From Climacium dendroides (lineage: Eukaryota > Streptophyta > Bryopsida > Hypnales > Climaciaceae), in NCBI GenBank assembly GCA_950106755.1, contig OX467085.1, positions 558,001 through 622,000 of the forward strand: DNA of 64,000 nt, in the 5' to 3' direction. The notes beneath the pieces are model-generated. The model had not been told where the DNA came from. It saw only the letters and a list, made by a program, of their open reading frames with translations, and made no database searches. A program made the translations under genes and the position numbers. Below are positions 37,683-50,561 of this stretch, one piece after another. Position 1 is the stretch's first letter; every line of letters starts with the position of its first letter.

Positions 37683-40600
37683 ACTTCTTCAATTGATCTT
37701 ACTTTCAAAAAAAGACTCTAGAAATCAGGTTGGATTTGATAGACACCAAACCAATAAATTATATCGATTTGACGTGGAAGCATGTCCGAAAACATAACAC
37801 ACAAGTTGCAAACCTTCAAAATAACTAGGATTCATAGAAAAATGAAGTTTAAGAGAACCCTATTGCTTCCCCACACTTCTTCAATTGAACTTGTTTTAAA
37901 AAAAAGACTCTAGAAATCATGTTGGATTTGATAGACACCAAACCAATAAATTATATCGATTTGACGTGGAAGCATGTCCGAAAACATAACACACAAGTTG
38001 AAAACCTTCAAAATAACTAGGATTCATAGAAAAATGAAGTTTAAGGGAACCCTATTGATTCCCCACAGTTCTTCAATTGAACTTGTTTTAAAATAAAAGA
38101 CTCTAGAAATCATGTTGGATTTGATAGACACCAAACCAATAAATTATATCGATTTGACGTGGAAGCATGTCCGAAAACATAACACACAAGTTGCAAACCT
38201 TCAAAATAATTAGGATTCATAGAAAAATGAAGTTTAAGAGAACCCTATTGCTTCCCCACACTTCTTCAATTGAACTTGTTTTAAAATAAAGACTCTAGAA
38301 ATCATGTTGGATTTGATAGACACCAAACCAATAAATTATATCGATTTGACGTGGAAGCATGTCCGAAAACATAACACACAAGTTGCAAACCTTCAAAATA
38401 ACTAGGATTCATAGAAAAATGAAGTTTAAGAGAACCCTATTGCTTCCCCACACTTCTTCAATTGAACTTGTTTTAAAATAAAGACTCTAGAAATCATGTT
38501 GGATTTGATAGACACCAAACCAATAAATTATATCGATTTGACGTGGAAGCATGTCCGAAAACATAACACACAAGTTGAAAACCTTCAAAATAATTAGGAT
38601 TCATAGAAAAATGAAGTTTAAAAGAACCCTGTTGATTCCCCACACTTCTTCAATTGATCTTGCTTTCAAAAAAAGACTCTAGAAATCATGTTGGATTTGA
38701 TAGACACCAAACCAATAAATTATATCGATTTGACGTGGAAGCATGTCCGAAAACATAACACACAAGTTGCAAACCTTCAAAATAACTAGGATTCATAGAA
38801 AAATGAAGTTTAAGAGAACCCTATTGCTTCCCCACACTTCTTCAATTGAACTTGTTTTAAAAAAAAGACTCTAGAAATCATGTTGGATTTGATAGACACC
38901 AAACCAATAAATTATATCGATTTGACGTGGAAGCATGTCCGAAAACATAACACACAAGTTGAAAACCTTCAAAATAATTAGGATTCATAGAAAAATGAAG
39001 TTTAAAGGAACCCTATTGATTCCCCACAGTTCTTCAATTGAACTCGTTTTAAAATAAAAGACTCTAGAAATCATGTGGATTTGATAGACACCAAACCAAT
39101 AAATTATATCGATTTGACGTGGAAGCATGTCCGAAAACATAACACACAAGTTGAAAACCTTCAAAATAACTAGGATTCATAGAAAAATGAAGTTTAAGAG
39201 AACCCTATTGCTTCCCCACACTTCTTCAATTGAACTTGTTTTAAAATAAAGACTCTAGAAATCATGTTGGATTTGATAGACACCAAACCAATAAATTATA
39301 TCGATTTGACGTGGAAGCATGTCCGAAAACATAACACACAAGTTGAAAACCTTCAAAATAATTAGGATTCATAGAAAAATGAAGTTTAAGAGAACCCTAT
39401 TGATTCCCCACAGTTCTTCAATTGAACTTGTTTTAAAATAAAGACTCTAGAAATCATGTTGGATTTGATAGACACCAAACCAATAAATTATATCGATTTG
39501 ACGTGGAAGCATGTCCGAAAACATAACACACAAGTTGAAAACCTTCAAAATAATTAGGATTCATAGAAAAATGAAGTTTAAAAGAACCCTGTTGATTCCC
39601 CACACTTCTTCAATTGATCTTGCTTTCAAAAAAAGACTCTAGAAATCATGTTGGATTTGATAGACACCAAACCAATAAATTATATCGATTTGACGTGGAA
39701 GCATGTCCGAAAACATAACACACAAGTTTAAAACCTTCAAAATAATTAGGATTCATAGAAAAATGAAGTTTAAAGGAACCCTATTGATTCCCCACAGTTC
39801 TTCAATTGAACTTGTTTTAAAATAAAAGACTCTAGAAATCATGTTGGATTTGATAGACACCAAACCAATAAATTATATCGATTTGACGTGGAAGCATGTC
39901 CGAAAACATAACACACAAGTTGAAAACCTTCAAAATAACTAGGATTCATAGAAAAATGAAGTTTAAGAGAACCCTATTGCTTCCCCACACTTCTTCAATT
40001 GAACTTGTTTTAAAATAAAGACTCTAGAAATCATGTTGGATTTGATAGACACCAAACCAATAAATTATATCGATTTGACGTGGAAGCATGTCCGAAAACA
40101 TAACACACAAGTTGAAAACCTTCAAAATAACTAGGATTCATAGAAAAATGAAATTTAAGGGAACCCTATTGATTCCCCACAGTTCTTCAATTGAACTTGT
40201 TTTAAAATAAAAGACTCTAGAAATCATGTTGGATTTGATAGACACCAAACCAATAAATTATATCGATTTGACGTGGAAGCATGTCCGAAAACATAACACA
40301 CAAGTTGAAAACCTTCAAAATAACTAGGATTCATAGAAAAATGAAGTTTAAGAGAACCCTATTGCTTCCCCACACTTCTTCAATTGAACTTGTTTTAAAA
40401 TAAAGACTCTAGAAATCATGATGGATTTGATAGACACCAAACCAATAAATTATATCGATTTGACGTGGAAGCATGTCCGAAAACATAACACACAAGTTGA
40501 AAACCTTCAAAATAATTAGGATTCATAGAAAAATGAAGTTTAAGAGAACCCTATTGATTCCCCACAGTTCTTCAATTGAACTTGTTTTAAAATAAAAGAC

Positions 40601-43064
40601 TCTAGAAATCATGTTGGATTTGATAGACACCAAACCAATAAATTATATCGATTTGACGTGGAAGCATGTCCGAAAACATAACACACAAGTTGAAAACCTT
40701 CAAAATAATTAGGATTCATAGAGAAATGAAGTTTAAAAGAACCCTGTTGATTCCCCACACTTCTTCAATTGAACTTGTTTTAAAATAAAGACACTAGAAA
40801 TCATGTTGGATTTGATAGACACCAAACCAATAAATTATATCGATTTGACGTGGAAGCATGTCCGAAAACATAACACACAAGTTGAAAACCTTCAAAATAA
40901 TTAGGATTCATAGAAAAATGAAGTTTAAGAGAACCCTATTGATTCCCCACAGTTCTTCAATTGAACTTGTTTTAAAATAAAAGACTCTAGAAATCATGTT
41001 GGATTTGATAGACACCAAACCAATAAATTATATCGATTTGACGTGGAAGCATGTCCGAAAACATAACACACAAGTTGAAAACCTTCAAAATAATTAGGAT
41101 TCATAGAGAAATGAAGTTTAAAAGAACCCTGTTGATTCCCCACACTTCTTCAATTGATCTTGCTTTCAAAAAAAGACTCTAGAAATCATGTTGGATTTGA
41201 TAGACACCAAACCAATAAATTATATCGATTTGACGTGGAAGCATGTCCGAAAACATAACACACAAGTTGAAAACCTTCAAAATAACTAGGATTTATAGAA
41301 AAATGAAGTTTGAGAGAACCCTATTGCTTCCCCACACTTCTTCAATTGAACTTGTTTTAAAATAAAGACTCTAGAAATCATGTTGGATTTGATAGACACC
41401 AAACCAATAAATTATATCGATTTGACGTGGAAGCATGTCCGAAAACATAACACACAAGTTGAAAACCTTCAAAATAACTAGGATTCATAGAAAAATGAAG
41501 TTTAAGAGAACCCTATTGCTTCCCCACACTTCTTCAATTGATCTTGGTTTCAAAAAAAGACTCTAGAAATCATGTTGGATTTGATAGACACCAAACCAAT
41601 AAATTATATCGATTTGACGTGGAAGCATGTCCGAAAACATAACACACAAGTTGCAAACCTTCAAAATAACTAGGATTCATAGAAAAATGAAGTTTAAGAG
41701 AACCCTATTGCTTCCCCACACTTCTTCAATTGAACTTGTTTTAAAATAAAGACTCTAGAAATCATGTTGGATTTGATAGACACCAAACCAATAAATTATA
41801 TCGATTTGACGTGGAAGCATGTCCGAAAACATAACACACAAGTTGAAAACCTTCAAAATAATTAGGATTCATAGAAAAATGAAGTTTAAAAGAACCCTGT
41901 TGATTCCCCACACTTCTTCAATTGATCTTGCTTTCAAAAAAAGACTCTAGAAATCATGTTGGATTTGATAGACACCAAACCAATAAATTATATCGATTTG
42001 ACGTGGAAGCATGTCCGAAAACATAACACACAAGTTGCAAACCTTCAAAATAACTAGGATTCATAGAAAAATGAAGTTTAAGAGAACCCTATTGCTTCCC
42101 CACACTTCTTCAATTGAACTTGTTTTAAAAAAAAGACTCTAGAAATCATGTTGGATTTGATAGACACCAAACCAATAAATTATATCGATTTGACGTGGAA
42201 GCATGTCCGAAAACATAACACACAAGTTGAAAACCTTCAAAATAATTAGGATTCATAGAAAAATGAAGTTTAAAGGAACCCTATTGATTCCCCACAGTTC
42301 TTCAATTGAACTCGTTTTAAAATAAAAGACTCTAGAAATCATGTGGATTTGATAGACACCAAACCAATAAATTATATCGATTTGACGTGGAAGCATGTCC
42401 GAAAACATAACACACAAGTTGAAAACCTTCAAAATAATTAGGATTCATAGAAAAATGAAGTTTAAAAGAACCCTGTTGATTCCCCACACTTCTTCAATTG
42501 ATCTTGGTTTCAAAAAAAGACTCTAGAAATCATGTTGGATTTGATAGACACCAAACCAATAAATTATATCGATTTGACGTGGAAGCATGTCCGAAAACAT
42601 AACACACAAGTTGAAAACCTTCAAAATAATTAGGATTCATAGAGAAATGAAGTTTAAAAGAACCCTGTTGATTCCCCACACTTCTTCAATTGAACTTGTT
42701 TTAAAATAAAGACACTAGAAATCATGTTGGATTTGATAGACACCAAACCAATAAATTATATCGATTTGACGTGGAAGCATGTCCGAAAACATAACACACA
42801 AGTTGAAAACCTTCAAAATAATTAGGATTCATAGAAAAATGAAGTTTAAGAGAACCCTATTGATTCCCCACAGTTCTTCAATTGAACTTGTTTTAAAATA
42901 AAAGACTCTAGAAATCATGTTGGATTTGATAGACACCAAACCAATAAATTATATCGATTTGACGTGGAAGCATGTCCGAAAACATAACACACAAGTTGAA
43001 AACCTTCAAAATAATTAGGATTCATAGAGAAATGAAGTTTAAAAGAACCCTGTTGATTCCCCAC
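37683..43064. repeat. Mixed subarray with duplicated 3- and 4-unit segments
   Basis: Twenty-eight monomers. Unit 37683 has GATCTTACTTTC and the first CAGGTTGG. The segment 38644-39219 (L4, L3 with R8, then L2 with GAACTCG and CATGTGGAT) recurs at 41912-42487, 576 bases each. The segment 40759-41527 recurs at 42680-43448, 769 bases each. It begins with an L1 unit carrying GACACTAG and includes an L4 unit with GATTTATAG and TTTGAGAG. Unit 40374 has CATGATGG and 39989 has AAATTTAAGG. Units 41528 and 42488 carry the GATCTTGGTTTC sub-variant. Several of these variants are founders of the 13-mer to the right. Confidence 0.88.
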
Positions 43065-45563
43065 ACTTCTTCAATTGATCTTGCTTTCAAAAAAAGACTC
43101 TAGAAATCATGTTGGATTTGATAGACACCAAACCAATAAATTATATCGATTTGACGTGGAAGCATGTCCGAAAACATAACACACAAGTTGAAAACCTTCA
43201 AAATAACTAGGATTTATAGAAAAATGAAGTTTGAGAGAACCCTATTGCTTCCCCACACTTCTTCAATTGAACTTGTTTTAAAATAAAGACTCTAGAAATC
43301 ATGTTGGATTTGATAGACACCAAACCAATAAATTATATCGATTTGACGTGGAAGCATGTCCGAAAACATAACACACAAGTTGAAAACCTTCAAAATAACT
43401 AGGATTCATAGAAAAATGAAGTTTAAGAGAACCCTATTGCTTCCCCACACTTCTTCAATTGAACTTGTTTTAAAATAAAGACTCTAGAAATCATGTTGGA
43501 TTTGATAGACACCAAACCAATAAATTATATCGATTTGACGTGGAAGCATGTCCGAAAACATAACACACAAGTTGAAAACCTTCAAAATAATTAGGATTCA
43601 TAGAAAAATGAAGTTTAAAAGAACCCTGTTGATTCCCCACACTTCTTCAATTGATCTTGGTTTCAAAAAAAGACTCTAGAAATCATGTTGGATTTGATAG
43701 ACACCAAACCAATAAATTATATCGATTTGACGTGGAAGCATGTCCGAAAACATAACACACAAGTTGAAAACCTTCAAAATAATTAGGATTCATAGAAAAA
43801 TGAAGTTTAAGAGAACCCTATTGATTCCCCACAGTTCTTCAATTGAACTTGTTTTAAAATAAAAGACTCTACAAATCATGTTGGATTTGATAGACACCAA
43901 ACCAATAAATTATATCGATTTGACGTGGAAGCATGTCCGAAAACATAACACACAAGTTGAAAACCTTCAAAATAATTAGGATTCATAGAGAAATGAAGTT
44001 TAAAAGAACCCTGTTGATTCCCCACACTTCTTCAATTGATCTTGCTTTCAAAAAAAGACTCTAGAAATCAGGTTGGATTTGATAGACACCAAACCAATAA
44101 ATTATATCGATTTGACGTGGAAGCATGTCCGAAAACATAACACACAAGTTGAAAACCTTCAAAATAATTAGGATTCATAGAGAAATGAAGTTTAAAAGAA
44201 CCCTGTTGATTCCCCACACTTCTTCAATTGAACTTGTTTTAAAATAAAAGACTCTAGAAATCATGTTGGATTTGATAGACACCAAACCAATAAATTATAT
44301 CGATTTGACGTGGAACCATGTCCGAAAACATAACACACAAGTTGAAAACCTTCGAAATAACAAGGATTCATAGAAAAATGAAGTTTAAGAGAACCCTATT
44401 GCTTCCCCACACTTCTTCAATTGAACTTCTTTTAAAAAAAAGACTCTAGAAATCATGTTGGATTTGATAGACACCAAACCAATAAATTATATCGATTGAC
44501 GTGGAAGCATGTCCGAAAACATAACACACAAGTTGAAAACCTTCAAAATAATTAGGATTCATAGAAAAATGACGTTTAAGAGAACCCTATTGCTTCCCCA
44601 CACTTCTTCAATTGAACTTGTTTTAAAATAAAGACTCTAGAAATCATGTTGGATTTGATAGACACCAAACCAATAAATTATATCGATTTGACGTGGAAGC
44701 ATGTCCGAAAACATAACACACAAGTTGAAAACCTTCAAAATAATTAGGATTCATAGAAAAATGAAGTTTAAGAGAACCCTATTGATTCCCCACAGTTCTT
44801 CAATTGAACTTGTTTTAAAATAAAAGACTCTACAAATCATGTTGGATTTGATAGACACCAAACCAATAAATTATATCGATTTGACGTGGAAGCATGTCCG
44901 AAAACATAACACACAAGTTGAAAACCTTCAAAATAATTAGGATTCATAGAGAAATGAAGTTTAAAAGAACCCTGTTGATTCCCCACACTTCTTCAATTGA
45001 TCTTGCTTTCAAAAAAAGACTCTAGAAATCAGGTTGGATTTGATAGACACCAAACCAATAAATTATATCGATTTGACGTGGAAGCATGTCCGAAAACATA
45101 ACACACAAGTTGAAAACCTTCAAAATAATTAGGATTCATAGAGAAATGAAGTTTAAAAGAACCCTGTTGATTCCCCACACTTCTTCAATTGAACTTGTTT
45201 TAAAATAAAGACACTAGAAATCATGTTGGATTTGATAGACACCAAACCAATAAATTATATCGATTTGACGTGGAAGCATGTCCGAAAACATAACACACAA
45301 GTTGAAAACCTTCAAAATAATTAGGATTCATAGAAAAATGAAGTTTAAGAGAACCCTATTGATTCCCCACAGTTCTTCAATTGAACTTGTTTTAAAATAA
45401 AAGACTCTAGAAATCATGTTGGATTTGATAGACACCAAACCAATAAATTATATCGATTTGACGTGGAAGCATGTCCGAAAACATAACACACAAGTTGAAA
45501 ACCTTCAAAATAATTAGGATTCATAGAGAAATGAAGTTTAAAAGAACCCTGTTGATTCCCCAC
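43065..45563. repeat. 13-mer higher-order repeat, copy 1 (2499 bp)
   Basis: Monomer starts are 43065, 43257, 43449, 43641, 43833, 44026, 44218, 44411, 44602, 44794, 44987, 45179 and 45371. Rare markers in order are GATTTATAG/TTTGAGAG (43065), GATCTTGGTTTC (43641), CTAC (43833), CAGGTTGG (44026), GGAACCATG with CTTCGAAATAACAAGG (44218), the one-base-deleted CGATTGACG (44411, 191 bp), CTAC (44794), CAGGTTGG (44987) and GACACTAG (45179). Unit 43065 has CATGTTGG where copies 2 and 3 have CAGGTTGG, the only scored difference. Confidence 0.94.
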
Positions 45564-48062
45564 ACTTCTTCAATTGATCTTGCTTTCAAAAAAAGACTCT
45601 AGAAATCAGGTTGGATTTGATAGACACCAAACCAATAAATTATATCGATTTGACGTGGAAGCATGTCCGAAAACATAACACACAAGTTGAAAACCTTCAA
45701 AATAACTAGGATTTATAGAAAAATGAAGTTTGAGAGAACCCTATTGCTTCCCCACACTTCTTCAATTGAACTTGTTTTAAAATAAAGACTCTAGAAATCA
45801 TGTTGGATTTGATAGACACCAAACCAATAAATTATATCGATTTGACGTGGAAGCATGTCCGAAAACATAACACACAAGTTGAAAACCTTCAAAATAACTA
45901 GGATTCATAGAAAAATGAAGTTTAAGAGAACCCTATTGCTTCCCCACACTTCTTCAATTGAACTTGTTTTAAAATAAAGACTCTAGAAATCATGTTGGAT
46001 TTGATAGACACCAAACCAATAAATTATATCGATTTGACGTGGAAGCATGTCCGAAAACATAACACACAAGTTGAAAACCTTCAAAATAATTAGGATTCAT
46101 AGAAAAATGAAGTTTAAAAGAACCCTGTTGATTCCCCACACTTCTTCAATTGATCTTGGTTTCAAAAAAAGACTCTAGAAATCATGTTGGATTTGATAGA
46201 CACCAAACCAATAAATTATATCGATTTGACGTGGAAGCATGTCCGAAAACATAACACACAAGTTGAAAACCTTCAAAATAATTAGGATTCATAGAAAAAT
46301 GAAGTTTAAGAGAACCCTATTGATTCCCCACAGTTCTTCAATTGAACTTGTTTTAAAATAAAAGACTCTACAAATCATGTTGGATTTGATAGACACCAAA
46401 CCAATAAATTATATCGATTTGACGTGGAAGCATGTCCGAAAACATAACACACAAGTTGAAAACCTTCAAAATAATTAGGATTCATAGAGAAATGAAGTTT
46501 AAAAGAACCCTGTTGATTCCCCACACTTCTTCAATTGATCTTGCTTTCAAAAAAAGACTCTAGAAATCAGGTTGGATTTGATAGACACCAAACCAATAAA
46601 TTATATCGATTTGACGTGGAAGCATGTCCGAAAACATAACACACAAGTTGAAAACCTTCAAAATAATTAGGATTCATAGAGAAATGAAGTTTAAAAGAAC
46701 CCTGTTGATTCCCCACACTTCTTCAATTGAACTTGTTTTAAAATAAAAGACTCTAGAAATCATGTTGGATTTGATAGACACCAAACCAATAAATTATATC
46801 GATTTGACGTGGAACCATGTCCGAAAACATAACACACAAGTTGAAAACCTTCGAAATAACAAGGATTCATAGAAAAATGAAGTTTAAGAGAACCCTATTG
46901 CTTCCCCACACTTCTTCAATTGAACTTCTTTTAAAAAAAAGACTCTAGAAATCATGTTGGATTTGATAGACACCAAACCAATAAATTATATCGATTGACG
47001 TGGAAGCATGTCCGAAAACATAACACACAAGTTGAAAACCTTCAAAATAATTAGGATTCATAGAAAAATGACGTTTAAGAGAACCCTATTGCTTCCCCAC
47101 ACTTCTTCAATTGAACTTGTTTTAAAATAAAGACTCTAGAAATCATGTTGGATTTGATAGACACCAAACCAATAAATTATATCGATTTGACGTGGAAGCA
47201 TGTCCGAAAACATAACACACAAGTTGAAAACCTTCAAAATAATTAGGATTCATAGAAAAATGAAGTTTAAGAGAACCCTATTGATTCCCCACAGTTCTTC
47301 AATTGAACTTGTTTTAAAATAAAAGACTCTACAAATCATGTTGGATTTGATAGACACCAAACCAATAAATTATATCGATTTGACGTGGAAGCATGTCCGA
47401 AAACATAACACACAAGTTGAAAACCTTCAAAATAATTAGGATTCATAGAGAAATGAAGTTTAAAAGAACCCTGTTGATTCCCCACACTTCTTCAATTGAT
47501 CTTGCTTTCAAAAAAAGACTCTAGAAATCAGGTTGGATTTGATAGACACCAAACCAATAAATTATATCGATTTGACGTGGAAGCATGTCCGAAAACATAA
47601 CACACAAGTTGAAAACCTTCAAAATAATTAGGATTCATAGAGAAATGAAGTTTAAAAGAACCCTGTTGATTCCCCACACTTCTTCAATTGAACTTGTTTT
47701 AAAATAAAGACACTAGAAATCATGTTGGATTTGATAGACACCAAACCAATAAATTATATCGATTTGACGTGGAAGCATGTCCGAAAACATAACACACAAG
47801 TTGAAAACCTTCAAAATAATTAGGATTCATAGAAAAATGAAGTTTAAGAGAACCCTATTGATTCCCCACAGTTCTTCAATTGAACTTGTTTTAAAATAAA
47901 AGACTCTAGAAATCATGTTGGATTTGATAGACACCAAACCAATAAATTATATCGATTTGACGTGGAAGCATGTCCGAAAACATAACACACAAGTTGAAAA
48001 CCTTCAAAATAATTAGGATTCATAGAGAAATGAAGTTTAAAAGAACCCTGTTGATTCCCCAC
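45564..48062. repeat. 13-mer higher-order repeat, copy 2 (2499 bp)
   Basis: Monomer starts are 45564, 45756, 45948, 46140, 46332, 46525, 46717, 46910, 47101, 47293, 47486, 47678 and 47870. Every marker of copy 1 is repeated 2499 bases later, with CAGGTTGG also in the first unit. The equal length, including the 191-bp unit at 46910, shows that the block was duplicated as a whole. Confidence 0.94.
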
Positions 48063-50176
48063 ACTTCTTCAATTGATCTTGCTTTCAAAAAAAGACTCTA
48101 GAAATCAGGTTGGATTTGATAGACACCAAACCAATAAATTATATCGATTTGACGTGGAAGCATGTCCGAAAACATAACACACAAGTTGAAAACCTTCAAA
48201 ATAACTAGGATTTATAGAAAAATGAAGTTTGAGAGAACCCTATTGCTTCCCCACACTTCTTCAATTGAACTTGTTTTAAAATAAAGACTCTAGAAATCAT
48301 GTTGGATTTGATAGACACCAAACCAATAAATTATATCGATTTGACGTGGAAGCATGTCCGAAAACATAACACACAAGTTGAAAACCTTCAAAATAACTAG
48401 GATTCATAGAAAAATGAAGTTTAAGAGAACCCTATTGCTTCCCCACACTTCTTCAATTGAACTTGTTTTAAAATAAAGACTCTAGAAATCATGTTGGATT
48501 TGATAGACACCAAACCAATAAATTATATCGATTTGACGTGGAAGCATGTCCGAAAACATAACACACAAGTTGAAAACCTTCAAAATAATTAGGATTCATA
48601 GAAAAATGAAGTTTAAAAGAACCCTGTTGATTCCCCACACTTCTTCAATTGATCTTGGTTTCAAAAAAAGACTCTAGAAATCATGTTGGATTTGATAGAC
48701 ACCAAACCAATAAATTATATCGATTTGACGTGGAAGCATGTCCGAAAACATAACACACAAGTTGAAAACCTTCAAAATAATTAGGATTCATAGAAAAATG
48801 AAGTTTAAGAGAACCCTATTGATTCCCCACAGTTCTTCAATTGAACTTGTTTTAAAATAAAAGACTCTACAAATCATGTTGGATTTGATAGACACCAAAC
48901 CAATAAATTATATCGATTTGACGTGGAAGCATGTCCGAAAACATAACACACAAGTTGAAAACCTTCAAAATAATTAGGATTCATAGAGAAATGAAGTTTA
49001 AAAGAACCCTGTTGATTCCCCACACTTCTTCAATTGATCTTGCTTTCAAAAAAAGACTCTAGAAATCAGGTTGGATTTGATAGACACCAAACCAATAAAT
49101 TATATCGATTTGACGTGGAAGCATGTCCGAAAACATAACACACAAGTTGAAAACCTTCAAAATAATTAGGATTCATAGAGAAATGAAGTTTAAAAGAACC
49201 CTGTTGATTCCCCACACTTCTTCAATTGAACTTGTTTTAAAATAAAAGACTCTAGAAATCATGTTGGATTTGATAGACACCAAACCAATAAATTATATCG
49301 ATTTGACGTGGAACCATGTCCGAAAACATAACACACAAGTTGAAAACCTTCGAAATAACAAGGATTCATAGAAAAATGAAGTTTAAGAGAACCCTATTGC
49401 TTCCCCACACTTCTTCAATTGAACTTCTTTTAAAAAAAAGACTCTAGAAATCATGTTGGATTTGATAGACACCAAACCAATAAATTATATCGATTGACGT
49501 GGAAGCATGTCCGAAAACATAACACACAAGTTGAAAACCTTCAAAATAATTAGGATTCATAGAAAAATGACGTTTAAGAGAACCCTATTGCTTCCCCACA
49601 CTTCTTCAATTGAACTTGTTTTAAAATAAAGACTCTAGAAATCATGTTGGATTTGATAGACACCAAACCAATAAATTATATCGATTTGACGTGGAAGCAT
49701 GTCCGAAAACATAACACACAAGTTGAAAACCTTCAAAATAATTAGGATTCATAGAAAAATGAAGTTTAAGAGAACCCTATTGATTCCCCACAGTTCTTCA
49801 ATTGAACTTGTTTTAAAATAAAAGACTCTACAAATCATGTTGGATTTGATAGACACCAAACCAATAAATTATATCGATTTGACGTGGAAGCATGTCCGAA
49901 AACATAACACACAAGTTGAAAACCTTCAAAATAATTAGGATTCATAGAGAAATGAAGTTTAAAAGAACCCTGTTGATTCCCCACACTTCTTCAATTGATC
50001 TTGCTTTCAAAAAAAGACTCTAGAAATCAGGTTGGATTTGATAGACACCAAACCAATAAATTATATCGATTTGACGTGGAAGCATGTCCGAAAACATAAC
50101 ACACAAGTTGAAAACCTTCAAAATAATTAGGATTCATAGAGAAATGAAGTTTAAAAGAACCCTGTTGATTCCCCAC
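48063..50176. repeat. 13-mer higher-order repeat, copy 3, 11 units retained
   Basis: Monomer starts are 48063, 48255, 48447, 48639, 48831, 49024, 49216, 49409, 49600, 49792 and 49985. The order follows copies 1 and 2 up to the second CAGGTTGG unit (49985). Where the GACACTAG unit should come, the array continues instead with a GGAACCATG unit (50177), as after the first CAGGTTGG unit. An exchange between the two CAGGTTGG units of the 13-mer explains this. Confidence 0.92.
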
Positions 50177-50561
50177 ACTTCTTCAATTGAACTTGTTTTA
50201 AAATAAAAGACTCTAGAAATCATGTTGGATTTGATAGACACCAAACCAATAAATTATATCGATTTGACGTGGAACCATGTCCGAAAACATAACACACAAG
50301 TTGAAAACCTTCGAAATAACAAGGATTCATAGAAAAATGAAGTTTAAGAGAACCCTATTGCTTCCCCACACTTCTTCAATTGAACTTCTTTTAAAAAAAA
50401 GACTCTAGAAATCATGTTGGATTTGATAGACACCAAACCAATAAATTATATCGATTTGACGTGGAAGCATGTCCGAAAACATAACACACAAGTTGAAAAC
50501 CTTCAAAATAATTAGGATTCATAGAAAAATGACGTTTAAGAGAACCCTGTTGATTCCCCAC
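50177..50561. repeat. Two linking monomers (GGAACCATG unit and undeleted L6 unit)
   Basis: Unit 50177 has GGAACCATG and CTTCGAAATAACAAGG, as in the 13-mers. Unit 50370 is L6 but keeps the full CGATTTGACG and ends R5, unlike its 13-mer counterparts, which have the T deletion and end CTATTGC. It resembles unit 5198 in left arm and ending. Confidence 0.85.
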
